Origin: Candidatus Brachybacter algidus
Lineage (GTDB): Bacteria; Bacteroidota; Bacteroidia; Chitinophagales; Saprospiraceae
Direction: 5' to 3'
Length of the DNA: 64,000 bases
Assembly: GCA_016711705.1 (NCBI GenBank)
Contig: JADJSK010000002.1
Location: 434,001-498,000, forward strand
Both the position numbers and the translations under genes were made by a program. Every line of letters begins with the position of its first letter. Position 1 is the stretch's first letter. Of this stretch, positions 26,050-35,289 are shown piece by piece. The notes beneath the pieces were generated by a model that worked only from the letters and a program-made list of their open reading frames with translations, did no database searches and was not told the DNA's origin.

Positions 26050-27528
26050 TCATACATTTTCCTCCAATTCCTCATTCTCAAACAAAAACTTCTCCGGCAG
26101 TTCCTTTTTCGTCGAAATGCCTAGTTTTTTGAGTCTTTCCGCCTGTCCTATTAGATTGCCTTTTCCGGTGGAAAGTTTACCCATGGCTTGTTCATATTTT
26201 TCAGAAGCCTTACCGAGACTATTTCCTACATCTTCCATGTCACCAATAAATCCTGCAAATTTTTCATATAACAGCTGACCCATTTTCGCAATGTTCATGG
26301 CATTGGCATTTTGGTGCTCTCGCTTCCAGATATCTGCTACCATCTTGAGGGCCGCAATGAGGTTTGTTGGACTGATGAGGAGGATTCTTTTTTTGTACGC
26401 ATAACTCCATAGCTGTTGATCGAAGTGAATAGCTGTCATAAAAGCAGGTTCGATCGGGACGAAAAGCATGACAAAATCAAGGGATTTTTCCACATTGTCA
26501 TATTCCTTTAAACTCAGACCATCTATGTGACTTTTGATCGAACGGATATGTTCAGCGAGGTATAATTTCTGTGCTTCCGGATCCTCCTCATTTGCGAAGC
26601 GCTCATATGCAGTAAGTGAAACCTTGCTATCGACGATGATGTGGCGATCCCCCGGATATTTAATGATGACATCGGGTTGCTTCCTTCTACCGGCTTCATC
26701 TGTATAAGATTCTTGCAGAAAATATTCGCGATTCTTGACGAGACCTGAATATTCGAGGATGTTTTCGAGTATCATTTCACCCCAGTTTCCCTGAGTTTTG
26801 GCTTGACCTTTTAGGGCATTGGTCAAGTTATTGGCGTCTTTACTGATTTGATTGTTGAGAGTTACGAGTTCTTTGATGCGCGCTTCCAGGCTGAATCTTT
26901 CTTTAGATTCCCGATCATAGGTTTCTTCTACTTTCTTCTTAAAATCTACAATATTTTCCTTTAGAGGATTGAGTATTTGTTCCATACTTTCCTTATTGGA
27001 GAGGGAAAATTTAGCTGTTTTTTCTTCAAGTAATTTATTTGCAACAGATTCGAATTCCAACAAGGATTTCTTGCGAATTTCTTCTACTTCTGATTTATTG
27101 GTTTCGAGTTTTTCATGCAGCCCATCATTATAGGCTTCGAGCTTTGATATTTCTGATAATAATTTATTTAGTTGTTGTTGATTTTCTTCCAAAAGTTCTT
27201 GCTGCTTATGGATTGTTTGTGACTGTATTGCCAAATTTTCAAGATTGGATTCCTGACGAGCGCTTAACTCTGAAATGCGGTTCTGTTGCTGTCTTGTTAT
27301 TTGCTGTTCATTTGAAAATATTTCTGACGCTTTAATTAATTGAATATTCTGTTCTTCCATTCGAGTCTTCAAATTCAACTGCTCATTAGCGGACAATAAT
27401 GATTTATCTCTTTCTGTATTGAAGTCAGCTCTTGGCACATGGCTTGCTTTCACCAAAAAATAACTGATTATGGCACCAAATAGTAGGAAGCCAAGACAAA
27501 GTAAGACGGTATTTTGGTCAATTATCAT
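26050..27528 (-). CDS. rmuC: DNA recombination protein RmuC
   Basis: An N-terminal membrane helix (VLLCLGFLLFGAIISYFLV) is followed by a coiled coil of about 170 residues and the RmuC domain with QGNWGEMILENILE, RKQPDVIIKYP, VDSKVSLTAYERF and SPTNLIAALK. RmuC limits sequence inversions at short inverted repeats in E. coli and has a nuclease-like (PD-D/E-K related) fold: the VDSKV motif fits the catalytic core. At 492 residues the length is normal. It is notable that its flanks are full of inverted repeats, although no causal link is shown. Confidence 0.92.
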   Translation of the reverse strand: MIIDQNTVLLCLGFLLFGAIISYFLVKASHVPRADFNTERDKSLLSANEQLNLKTRMEEQNIQLIKASEIFSNEQQITRQQQNRISELSARQESNLENLAIQSQTIHKQQELLEENQQQLNKLLSEISKLEAYNDGLHEKLETNKSEVEEIRKKSLLEFESVANKLLEEKTAKFSLSNKESMEQILNPLKENIVDFKKKVEETYDRESKERFSLEARIKELVTLNNQISKDANNLTNALKGQAKTQGNWGEMILENILEYSGLVKNREYFLQESYTDEAGRRKQPDVIIKYPGDRHIIVDSKVSLTAYERFANEEDPEAQKLYLAEHIRSIKSHIDGLSLKEYDNVEKSLDFVMLFVPIEPAFMTAIHFDQQLWSYAYKKRILLISPTNLIAALKMVADIWKREHQNANAMNIAKMGQLLYEKFAGFIGDMEDVGNSLGKASEKYEQAMGKLSTGKGNLIGQAERLKKLGISTKKELPEKFLFENEELEENV

Positions 27529-27575
27529 GTGGTGAAATTAATGATACTTTTGGAAATGAGGCTAAGGGGATTTTG

Positions 27576-27894
27576 CACCAACTAAAGTTAGAGGTAATTG
27601 AACTAGAAGATGGTGACTGTCTTAAATTTTGAGCAATCTATAAAAATGAAATTAAATAGGAATTTGTGATGAACTATTTATAAATACTGACAAATGGATA
27701 TGGATATTAAATTCACTCGTTCAATAGCCTTTGACTTTATACAAAGGGAAGGATATTGCAATGTCTTCCACCAACTAAAGTTGGAGGCAATTGAACTCGA
27801 AGGATTTTAATTGTTTTTAAATTTCAAGAATTAATAAAATTATTTTCAGAACTTTAACTTAATCTCGTTCAATAGACCTTGACTTTAGTCAGGG
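27576..27894. repeat. four REP-like repeats in alternating orientation
   Basis: Copies of a ~34-bp repeat lie at 27576-27609 (minus), 27716-27748 (plus), 27768-27802 (minus) and 27864-27894 (plus). In minus form it reads CCAACTAAAGTTGGAGGCAA then TTGAACTCGAAG; in plus form CTCGTTCAATAGCCTTTGAC then TTTA. The core CCAACTAAAGTTGG is itself a palindrome. They fill the 374-bp gap between rmuC and the PAP2 gene. Single copies are at 19408 and 39744. Confidence 0.7.
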
Positions 27895-27902
27895 TAAAAA
27901 TA

Positions 27903-28658
27903 TTAAGATTTCACCTTTAATTTATACCACTCTATAATACTAATTCCCAGCAATAACCAAAGTAATCCTGATACATAACCCGCTAGTACGTCAGTCAGAA
28001 AATGAACACCGAGATATATCCGGCTGAAACCTATTAATAAAATAAAAATTATTCCGGCCACAAACCAAAAGGTTTTGTGTGATAAATTGTTCCGAATAAT
28101 TAAATAAAAAATCATTCCGTAGAATGCAACTGCTGCCATAGAATGTCCACTCGGAAATGAATAGGAATACTCCTGATAATAACTGTAATCAACAGGGCGT
28201 ATCCGTTCAAAATAATTTTTGCCGATTATTATTGTTGCTCCAGTGCCTATTAATGTAATTAATATCGAGATGATATAAATATTTTTTTTTAAATAAACGG
28301 CTATCGCTATGGCAATTAAAGCTAAAGAAATCACATATGGAAAAGAGGCTAACTTTGTAAAATAAAAGAAAAATATTGCCAGCCAATCTACTCGGACATC
28401 AAAAGCATATTTAGCCAGATTAGCGTCAAGCGTCAACATACTTTCACTGTTTTCAAATTGTTCCGCCAGCTCATTAAAAGTTAATATACTTGAAATAGAG
28501 ATCAATACGATCATAGTAAGTGGAAATCCTAAAAAATCCCTTAGAGAAAGTCTGTCCGATATGACCTTATAGAGTTTGGGATGCCTTTCCGCAAACTTAA
28601 GTGCAAAGTGGTTTGTGAGCAGCCAATTTAAAATGTCAGATAAATATTTCATTCGCAA
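27903..28658 (-). CDS. PAP2-family membrane phosphatase
   Basis: A 251-residue integral membrane phosphatase with about six helices. The three PAP2 motifs are present: GKNYFERIRPVD (K-x6-RP), the SFPSGHSMAA motif, and SRIYLGVHFLTDV with the catalytic histidine. PAP2 enzymes remove phosphate from lipid phosphates such as undecaprenyl diphosphate or phosphatidate; the exact substrate cannot be read from sequence. A long N-terminal soluble part (about 60 residues) precedes the first helix. The methyltransferase-like membrane gene upstream on the same strand, 21 bp away, suggests a lipid-modifying operon. Confidence 0.9.
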   Translation of the reverse strand: MRMKYLSDILNWLLTNHFALKFAERHPKLYKVISDRLSLRDFLGFPLTMIVLISISSILTFNELAEQFENSESMLTLDANLAKYAFDVRVDWLAIFFFYFTKLASFPYVISLALIAIAIAVYLKKNIYIISILITLIGTGATIIIGKNYFERIRPVDYSYYQEYSYSFPSGHSMAAVAFYGMIFYLIIRNNLSHKTFWFVAGIIFILLIGFSRIYLGVHFLTDVLAGYVSGLLWLLLGISIIEWYKLKVKS

Positions 28659-28679
28659 TTAATATTGCTCGAAAGCTAA

Positions 28680-29432
28680 TTACCTGTTTTCTTCATTTAA
28701 TACTCCGGTATATTTCTTTAGATATTTTAGAATCAAATACATAACTCCAGTGGCTACACATGCGATCATTAGCGGGTAACTAAATGTGTTAGTGCCTTGA
28801 ACATAATTGCCTGCATAATTAAATACAAAGAAAATAATGAACAGTGCTGCTAAACCATTTTTCTCTTTTTTCAAAACTTTTTTCCAACTAAATGGCCATG
28901 TTGGTGCGACGAAATGCTTAAATGAAGGGAAGAAAGGCGGCACATCCTTGGACCAATCCAAATAAGCCTGTCCAAATTTTCCTCTCAAAAATTGTTCTTC
29001 TGCAAACATGATTCGCTCGTAATAAACCCAATAAAATAAACAAAATGCAATTACAAACCAAAGATTGCCGGTCAACATAGCCGGACCCAGCCACATCAGA
29101 AAATTACCCAAATACAATGGATGTCTTACAAGGGAATAAATGCCGGTTGTATTCAATGAATCCGCTACCTGTTCAGCGACATTTCTTCCGGAAGTATTGA
29201 CCGGTGTGTGGCCGACAGTATAAATTCTGACGACTAAACCTGCCAAACCAACAAGGAGGCATAATAATTCATACCAACCTTCGTAAGGAGTGTTCTCAAG
29301 GACAAACGTTTCAGGATTCATTTTCATGTGGATATACATTACAGCACCCAATCCTAGGATGATCAATGGCAATACGCCTCTGTATCTAAATAGCCAGAGT
29401 CCTTGTTTTTCAAATTCTTCCTGTAATGCCAT
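28680..29432 (-). CDS. isoprenylcysteine carboxyl methyltransferase-like membrane protein
   Basis: A 250-residue membrane protein with about six helices and the ICMT/PEMT-type SAM-binding end: RHPLYLGNFLMWLGP, YYERIMFAEEQFLRGKFG and YLDWSKDVPPFFP. Such proteins methylate lipids or small molecules at the membrane; the substrate here is unknown. I start it at the ATG at 29432 because the longer frame begins only with TTG and a Bacteroidota -7 box (TATATTTG) lies inside that extension, at 29463-29470 on the minus strand. It precedes the PAP2 gene with a 21-bp gap, likely the same transcript. Confidence 0.85.
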   Translation of the reverse strand: MALQEEFEKQGLWLFRYRGVLPLIILGLGAVMYIHMKMNPETFVLENTPYEGWYELLCLLVGLAGLVVRIYTVGHTPVNTSGRNVAEQVADSLNTTGIYSLVRHPLYLGNFLMWLGPAMLTGNLWFVIAFCLFYWVYYERIMFAEEQFLRGKFGQAYLDWSKDVPPFFPSFKHFVAPTWPFSWKKVLKKEKNGLAALFIIFFVFNYAGNYVQGTNTFSYPLMIACVATGVMYLILKYLKKYTGVLNEENR

Positions 29433-29462
29433 GTTTAACGATTTTTTATTTTGTGAAGGGCA

Positions 29463-29470
29463 CAAATATA
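29463..29470 (-). promoter_or_regulatory. putative -7 promoter box (TATATTTG)
   Basis: On the minus strand the octamer TATATTTG fits the Bacteroidota -7 consensus TAnnTTTG, 30 bp before the ATG at 29432. No clear -33 TTTG at the usual spacing was found, so the site is only supported by the -7 box. Confidence 0.4.
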
Positions 29471-29506
29471 GAGATTTATTCAAAAAACAGGAGGTAGATT
29501 AAATTT

Positions 29507-29722
29507 GTGTGTGTATAACAAATTGCACTAGGCAGAAAAAGGAAAGACTTGTCGAGATTCCTCGCTTCGCTCGGAAAGACCTCATGTCGGTGAGATAGGG
29601 GTATAAAATGGGGTGGCGCCGCCACCCCATTTTATACCCCCCTAAGAACTAAGATTCTGTCATTCCGACTGAAGTGAGGAATCTACAAAATAAAAATCAA
29701 CTACTTTATTCGTATCCATCTT
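29507..29722. mobile_element. hairpin element copy 1 (MITE-like)
   Basis: A ~216-bp unit with a second copy at 39857-40074. Its centre is a perfect stem: GGGGTATAAAATGGGGTGGC at 29598-29617, loop GCC, complement to 29640. An outer pair of arms, 29556-29580 and 29659-29683 (the first begins GATTCCTCGCTTCGCTCGG), is imperfectly complementary. Flanks up to GTGTGTATA and down to CATCTT match the other copy. It carries no gene; it lies between the methyltransferase and sdhC. Confidence 0.75.
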
Positions 29723-29944
29723 TTTATAAGTTATCTATTAATATCTATAAGTTGTTGTGCAATTAGTAATACACATTTAATTCGTCATTAATGCTCAGTA
29801 TTCGAACGTCAGTATTTTTTATTAATCAGTGATGCTTCTTTTAAATTTCTTTGAATTTACCCAACTTCCTGTTTAGACTTTATCTAAATTGAATAGTTGA
29901 ACTTTTGCTTAACTATTCCGTTTCAAAAATTGGCATTTTGTGCC

Positions 29945-29952
29945 TACATTTG
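29945..29952 (+). promoter_or_regulatory. putative -7 promoter box for sdhCAB (TACATTTG)
   Basis: TACATTTG matches TAnnTTTG and lies 23 bp before the ATG at 29976. It overlaps the GTG (29940) that would start a longer sdhC frame, which supports the ATG as the true start. Confidence 0.5.
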
Positions 29953-29975
29953 CCGAAATTATTAAAAGCAAAAAC

Positions 29976-30665
29976 ATGAATTGGTTTGGTACCTTTTTGA
30001 CCTCAAAGATGGGACAGAAGATCGTCATGAGCCTTACGGGTTTATTTCTGACATCTTTTCTTCTGATCCATTTAGCCGGTAATCTTCAATTACTCAAAGA
30101 CGATCAAGGGGAAGCTTTTAATCGCTATGCACACTTTATGGTGCACAATCCTGTTATCGAATTTGTTTCAATAGGTCTTTATATTTCAATCTTAATTCAT
30201 GCCATTCAAGGCATATGGATTGCTATAGCAAATAGAAAAGCAAGGGGCGCTAAGTCATATGCCAAGACAAGTGGCGTATCCAGAACATGGGCATCCGGAA
30301 ATATGGCTTTATTAGGTTCGCTTATTTTATTCTTCATCCTCATCCACATGGGAGATTTTTGGTTGAAGTACAAGTTTGGTTCTTCTCTGCCAATGATCGT
30401 GATAGATGGAGTAGAACAGAAGAATCTTTACTTCTCTGTTTCTCAAACATTCAGCGAGCTTTGGTTAGTATGCTTTTATGTCTTATCGACCCTGGTCTTA
30501 TTTTTTCACCTAACGCATGGTATCAGTAGTGCATTCCAGACTCTTGGTATTAATAATAGGAAATACACTCCGGCTATCAAATTTGTTGGTAACTTATATG
30601 CATTTCTGATATGTTTGGGATTTGCATATATTCCAATTTATTTTTACTTATTTCTGACAAATTAA
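29976..30665 (+). CDS. sdhC: succinate dehydrogenase cytochrome b subunit
   Basis: A 229-residue membrane subunit starting MNWFGTFLTSKMGQKIVMSL, the typical beginning of the Bacteroidota single-subunit cytochrome b of succinate dehydrogenase/fumarate reductase. Five helices and the conserved histidines (LLIHLAGNLQ, SILIHAIQG, LILFFILIHMGD, FFHLTHG) would bind two hemes b and the quinone. It anchors SdhA and SdhB in the membrane. The operon order is sdhC-sdhA-sdhB with gaps of 42 and 68 bp. The start at the ATG is chosen over GTG 29940 because of the promoter box between them. Confidence 0.93.
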   Translation: MNWFGTFLTSKMGQKIVMSLTGLFLTSFLLIHLAGNLQLLKDDQGEAFNRYAHFMVHNPVIEFVSIGLYISILIHAIQGIWIAIANRKARGAKSYAKTSGVSRTWASGNMALLGSLILFFILIHMGDFWLKYKFGSSLPMIVIDGVEQKNLYFSVSQTFSELWLVCFYVLSTLVLFFHLTHGISSAFQTLGINNRKYTPAIKFVGNLYAFLICLGFAYIPIYFYLFLTN

Positions 30666-30707
30666 TAATCATCCATTTGATTTTCAAACAACTATAAGTT
30701 ATTTTAT

Positions 30708-32684
30708 ATGAGTTTAGATGCTAAAATACCGGAAGGCGCCATCGGCGAAAAATGGTCAAAATATAAATCATCAGTTTCGCTGATAAATCCTACCAATAAA
30801 AGGAGTCTCGAAATCATTGTAGTAGGTTCGGGTCTAGCAGGATCATCTGCTGCTGCTTCTCTTGCTGAAATGGGTTATAAGGTGAAAGTATTTTGCTTTC
30901 AGGATAGCCCCAGGAGAGCTCACAGCATCGCTGCCCAAGGAGGTATAAATGCTGCGAAGAACTATCAAAACGATGGTGATAGTGTATATCGTTTATTTTA
31001 TGATACCATCAAAGGTGGAGATTACCGGTCCAGAGAAGGCAATGTACATAGACTCGCTGAAGTCAGTGGCAATATAATTGACCAATGTGTGGCTCAAGGT
31101 GTTCCATTCGCACGAGAATATGGTGGTCTATTGAGCAACAGGTCTTTCGGTGGAACACAAGTGCAACGTACATTTTATGCAGCTGGCCAGACGGGGCAAC
31201 AACTATTATTGGGTGCCTATTCAGCGCTTGAGCGCCAGATTGGAATGGGAACAGTTGAGATGTATAGCAGACATGAGATGTTGGACATCGTCACAATAGA
31301 TGGCAAAGCAAGAGGTATTATAGCAAGAAATCTGATTACAGGAGACCTTGAAAGGCATTTTGGACATGCCGTTTTACTATGCACGGGAGGATATGGAAAT
31401 GTTTTCTACCTATCTACTAACGCCATGGGTAGCAATGTAACAGCTGCCTGGAAAGCACATAAAAAAGGAGCATATTTTGGCAATCCTTGTTTTACTCAGA
31501 TACATCCAACATGCATTCCTGTGAGTGGAGATCATCAATCAAAACTGACCTTAATGTCAGAATCATTGAGAAATGATGGAAGAATATGGGTGCCTAAGAA
31601 AAAGGAGGATAGTAGAGGCCCTAACGCAATACCGGAGGAAGAACGTGATTATTACCTTGAAAGAAGATATCCTGCTTTTGGTAATCTTGTGCCAAGAGAT
31701 GTTGCTTCCAGAGCCGCTAAAGAAAGATGTGATGAAGGATATGGCGTAGGAGGATCTAAAATGGCAGTTTACCTGGATTTCGGTGCAGCTATCATCAGAT
31801 TCGGAACGACAGAAGCTACCAAACAAAGTCTCGATAATCCTTCAGCAGAAGAGATTGTAAAACTTGGGAAACTTATAATAAAGGAAAAATATGGTAACCT
31901 GTTTGATATGTACAAGCAGATCACTGGTGAAGATCCATATGAAGTGCCGATGAGAATCTATCCGGCAGTGCATTATACAATGGGTGGATTATGGGTAGAT
32001 TATAATTTAATGACAACTGTTCCGGGGATGTATGCACTTGGAGAAGCAAACTTCTCAGATCATGGTGCCAACAGGCTGGGAGCTTCGGCTTTAATGCAAG
32101 GTCTTGCTGATGGATATTTTGTATTGCCATACACCATTGGTGCTTATCTGGCTAATGAGATAAGAACAAAGGCTATTCCTACTGATCATGAGGCGTTTGT
32201 AGCCGCTGAAAACAAAGTAAGAGGTGATATTGACAAATTATTTAATATCAAAGGCAAACATTCCGTCGATCATTTCCACAAAAAACTTGGAAAAGTAATG
32301 TGGAATAAATGTGGTATGGCAAGAAATGCTGTGAGTTTGAGTGAAGCTATAGAAGAGATTAGAGAGATTCGTCGTGAATTTTGGTCTGATGTAAGAATTC
32401 CTGGTGATGCATATGAATTTAACCCAGAACTGGAAAAAGCAGGACGCGTGGCTGATTTTATTGAATTGGGAGAATTAATGTGTATCGATGCATTAAGCAG
32501 GGATGAATCTTGTGGAGGACATTTCAGAGAAGAATATCAGACAGCAGAAGGGGAAGCATTGAGAGATGATGAAAATTTCTCTTTCGTCTCAGCATGGGAA
32601 TACAAAGGAGAAAGTGATTTTGAATTGCACAAAGAACCACTTGTCTACGAAAATATTAAAATAGCAGCAAGAAGCTATAAATAG
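30708..32684 (+). CDS. sdhA: succinate dehydrogenase flavoprotein subunit
   Basis: A 658-residue flavoprotein subunit of complex II/fumarate reductase. FAD binding is shown by VVGSGLAGSSAAASLAEMGY, the His used for covalent FAD attachment is in RRAHSIAAQGGINAA, and substrate-binding elements are in FTQIHPTCIP, and HYTMGGLWVDYNL with LGEANFSDHGANRLGASAL. Its length is typical for Bacteroidota. It oxidises succinate to fumarate, or reduces fumarate in reverse, passing electrons to SdhB. Confidence 0.96.
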   Translation: MSLDAKIPEGAIGEKWSKYKSSVSLINPTNKRSLEIIVVGSGLAGSSAAASLAEMGYKVKVFCFQDSPRRAHSIAAQGGINAAKNYQNDGDSVYRLFYDTIKGGDYRSREGNVHRLAEVSGNIIDQCVAQGVPFAREYGGLLSNRSFGGTQVQRTFYAAGQTGQQLLLGAYSALERQIGMGTVEMYSRHEMLDIVTIDGKARGIIARNLITGDLERHFGHAVLLCTGGYGNVFYLSTNAMGSNVTAAWKAHKKGAYFGNPCFTQIHPTCIPVSGDHQSKLTLMSESLRNDGRIWVPKKKEDSRGPNAIPEEERDYYLERRYPAFGNLVPRDVASRAAKERCDEGYGVGGSKMAVYLDFGAAIIRFGTTEATKQSLDNPSAEEIVKLGKLIIKEKYGNLFDMYKQITGEDPYEVPMRIYPAVHYTMGGLWVDYNLMTTVPGMYALGEANFSDHGANRLGASALMQGLADGYFVLPYTIGAYLANEIRTKAIPTDHEAFVAAENKVRGDIDKLFNIKGKHSVDHFHKKLGKVMWNKCGMARNAVSLSEAIEEIREIRREFWSDVRIPGDAYEFNPELEKAGRVADFIELGELMCIDALSRDESCGGHFREEYQTAEGEALRDDENFSFVSAWEYKGESDFELHKEPLVYENIKIAARSYK

Positions 32685-32752
32685 TCTTTTTAATAAAAAA
32701 AATATAAGTAGGGTGTAGCATTTGCACCACAAATATAAAAACAGGATCCGGT

Positions 32753-33499
32753 ATGAAGTTAACGCTTAAAGTTTGGAGACAAAAAAATAACAAGGCTTCA
32801 GGAGCTTTACAATCTTATGAGGTAAATGATATTTCACCAGATATGTCATTTTTGGAGATGTTTGATGTTCTTAATGAACGTTTGATAGAAGAGGGGACAG
32901 AGCCAATAGCATTTGATCACGATTGTCGTGAAGGAATTTGTGGAAGTTGCAGCATGTACATCAATGGAAGACCTCACGGACCTAAAAGAGGAATCACTAC
33001 CTGTCAGTTGCACATGAGATCATTCAATGATGGTGATACGATCATCGTAGAACCATGGAGAGCTAAAGCATTCCCTGTCATCAAAGACCTCGTGGTAGAT
33101 CGTTCCGCTTTTGACAGGATCATTGCTTCAGGAGGATTTGTATCAGTCAATACCGGCAACGCTCAGGACGCCAACAATATTTTTATCGGTAAGGAGGTAG
33201 CAGACAGAGCTTTTGAAGCAGCAGCATGTATTGGTTGTGGTGCTTGTGTGGCAGCTTGTCCCAATTCCAGTTCGATGTTGTTTACTTCAGCTAAGGTCAA
33301 CCAACTTAATCAACTTCCCCAAGGTCAGCCGGAGAGATATAAAAGGACTCAGGACATGATACATCAGATGGAAAAAGAAGGATTTGGTGGCTGCTCTAAT
33401 ACCGGAGCTTGTGAATATGAATGTCCAAAAGAAATATCCATAGAAAATATTGCAGCTATGAATCGCGACTTTTTGAAAGCATCGCTGATTAAAGAATAG
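32753..33499 (+). CDS. sdhB: succinate dehydrogenase iron-sulfur subunit
   Basis: A 248-residue iron-sulfur protein. The N-terminal plant-type [2Fe-2S] site is CREGICGSCSMYINGR; the second half has the cluster-ligating cysteine sets CIGCGACVAACPNSS and CSNTGACEYECPKE. It carries electrons from the flavin in SdhA to the cytochrome b subunit. The gene follows sdhA by 68 bp and closes the operon; the next gene starts 116 bp later. Confidence 0.96.
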   Translation: MKLTLKVWRQKNNKASGALQSYEVNDISPDMSFLEMFDVLNERLIEEGTEPIAFDHDCREGICGSCSMYINGRPHGPKRGITTCQLHMRSFNDGDTIIVEPWRAKAFPVIKDLVVDRSAFDRIIASGGFVSVNTGNAQDANNIFIGKEVADRAFEAAACIGCGACVAACPNSSSMLFTSAKVNQLNQLPQGQPERYKRTQDMIHQMEKEGFGGCSNTGACEYECPKEISIENIAAMNRDFLKASLIKE

Positions 33500-33615
33500 G
33501 TCGTTTTCCAGGTATCTTATTGCGATATTGGATAATAATCTTCTGTTTTATTCATTTATTTTATACAGTGTAACGATTTATGGAATAATTTTGAGCTTTA
33601 TTCAGTTCTAAGCTC

Positions 33616-34368
33616 ATGAAATATATTAATCATACATTTATTATTTTATTCTTCCTGATAGGAGTTATGCTTACATTAAGCGTAGGATGTCAATTTGATA
33701 AAATAGACTTGGTTGGTGGTTCGGTTGATACAACTGACACTATCGTTATTGATACTACAGATACTACAACAATGTCAGATTGTGATCCGAATGTAGTATA
33801 TTTCCAAAGAGATGTGTTGCCTATTATTGCCTCATCGTGCGCTAAAAGCGGATGTCACGATGTAATTACACATGAAGAAGGCATTGTTTTGGATAATTTC
33901 ACCAATATAATCAAGACAGGTAAAATTAAAGGTGGCAATTTGAATAGTGGTGATTTTTATAAAGTAATAATTGAAACAAAAGCCAGTAAAAGGATGCCGC
34001 CCCCACCTAATGCAGCACTAACTGCTGAACAAATAGCCATTGTTAAAAAATGGATCGAACAAGGTGCTAAAGAACTAACCTGCAACGAAGGCAATGTATG
34101 TGATGATATCAATGTGACCTATTCAAAAACTGTCGCACCTATATTGGCCAAAAGCTGCAATGGTTGTCATAATCCCAATTTTATTTCAGGTGGAGTGATC
34201 CTAAGTACGTATAGTGGTGCTTCTGCTATAGCTGCAAACGGAATGTTGGCCGGAACTATTTCTCATGCTGTGGGTTTTAAACCGATGCCCAAAGCAGGTG
34301 CAAAGCTCAGCAGTTGTAATATCAAATTAATCAATAAATGGATCAGCGATGGCGCACCGAATAATTAA
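33616..34368 (+). CDS. lipoprotein with two cytochrome c-type heme sites
   Basis: A 250-residue putative lipoprotein: a hydrophobic leader ends at LSVGC (Cys25), followed by a Thr/Asp-rich spacer. Two cytochrome c-like domains follow with heme motifs CAKSGCH (Cys75, Cys80-His81, a CX4CH site) and CNGCH (Cys181, Cys184-His185). Each has a downstream MPPPP/MPKAG segment for a possible distal ligand. It is likely an electron carrier anchored at the outer face of a membrane. It overlaps the next gene by 20 bp and follows sdhB, though no electron path between them is proven. The CX4CH site is a less common heme-attachment variant. Confidence 0.75.
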   Translation: MKYINHTFIILFFLIGVMLTLSVGCQFDKIDLVGGSVDTTDTIVIDTTDTTTMSDCDPNVVYFQRDVLPIIASSCAKSGCHDVITHEEGIVLDNFTNIIKTGKIKGGNLNSGDFYKVIIETKASKRMPPPPNAALTAEQIAIVKKWIEQGAKELTCNEGNVCDDINVTYSKTVAPILAKSCNGCHNPNFISGGVILSTYSGASAIAANGMLAGTISHAVGFKPMPKAGAKLSSCNIKLINKWISDGAPNN

Positions 34369-34726
34369 ATCAACTTTCTTAGTTCTTTTTCTATCCCTAT
34401 TCTTTTTTTCATGCTATTATAGCAACGAAGAGGATGTCTATGGCAATGTGGTAACTTGTGATTTAACGAAAGCTAAATACAGTCAAAGAGTAAGTGAGAT
34501 CATGTCTACAAATTGTACAAGTTGTCATGGAGCAGGATTGCAGGAGGCCGGCATAAGGGCAGATACTTATGAAAGTATGAAGAACTTAGCTGAAAGTGGT
34601 CTTTTACTCAAAGTACTTAGACATGAATCGGGTGTGGTACCAATGCCTTATGTGCTTCCGAAATTGTCTAATTGTAACATTTCCATCATTGAAGAATGGG
34701 TAAGTAATGGTGCATTAAATGACTGA
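34349..34726 (+). CDS. small lipoprotein with one cytochrome c-type heme site
   Basis: A 125-residue lipoprotein with the leader ending LSLFFFSC (Cys22) and a single heme motif CTSCH (Cys56, Cys59-His60). A Met in VVPMPYVLPKLS is a possible axial ligand. The pattern of heme, short helix and NGALND ending matches the second domain of the gene just upstream (both have a KLS-CN-I--W motif), so it looks like a duplicated single-domain version. It overlaps the upstream gene by 20 bp, so translation is probably coupled. Confidence 0.75.
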   Translation: MAHRIIKSTFLVLFLSLFFFSCYYSNEEDVYGNVVTCDLTKAKYSQRVSEIMSTNCTSCHGAGLQEAGIRADTYESMKNLAESGLLLKVLRHESGVVPMPYVLPKLSNCNISIIEEWVSNGALND

Positions 34727-34817
34727 TATTTCAAAAGTTTTGATCAAATTGGTTTTATTTAATAGGAAAATTACCTTAAAACAAATAGGGGCATTATTAG
34801 GAAACATAAATTATAAT

Positions 34818-35231
34818 ATGAAAAAAATATTAATAACAGCTTTAGTAATATTAATCGTTCTGGCTGGCGTGGGTTACTGGATGTGGAATAAGCCACATGA
34901 AGATATTGCTGGTGCTAAAGCTGAAATGAGCATACAGTCAGATCAACTATTGAAAGAATTTGAGACAAATGAACAAGCTGCAAATGCGAAGTTTGTTGGA
35001 AAATTGATTCAAGTAAGTGGAAAGATATTTCAGGTAGATAATACTGCTGATGGGTCAGTTAATATTTTATTAGAATCAGAAAATCCAATGAGTACGGTTC
35101 TGTGCCAGCTTGATCCATTGCAAGAACAAGACCATGCAGGACTTGCTGTTGGCCAGGCAATAACCTTAAAAGGAAAGTGTTCGGGATTTACCACGGATGT
35201 AGTGCTGGACAGATGCCATATTGTTAAATAG
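34818..35231 (+). CDS. membrane-anchored OB-fold (tRNA_anti-like) protein
   Basis: The true start is taken as ATG 34818; the longer frame from 34719 begins within the previous gene. The 137-residue product has one N-terminal membrane anchor (ILITALVILIVLAGVGYWMW) and a C-terminal OB fold of the tRNA_anti-like type: AAANAKFVGKLIQVSGKIFQ-like strands then VLCQLDP and KGKCSGF. Proteins of this kind in Bacteroidota sit beside YceI and heme lipoproteins, as here. The ligand is unknown. Confidence 0.75.
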   Translation: MKKILITALVILIVLAGVGYWMWNKPHEDIAGAKAEMSIQSDQLLKEFETNEQAANAKFVGKLIQVSGKIFQVDNTADGSVNILLESENPMSTVLCQLDPLQEQDHAGLAVGQAITLKGKCSGFTTDVVLDRCHIVK

Positions 35232-35289
35232 TAACTTATTAATTATTAGAGATATCTACAATTTATCACGTAAATTAAATTTAAGAAAA

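Noticed and set aside
29940..29975. GTG start for a longer SdhC.
   Set aside because: A -7 promoter box lies inside the extension and homologues begin at the MNWFG methionine.
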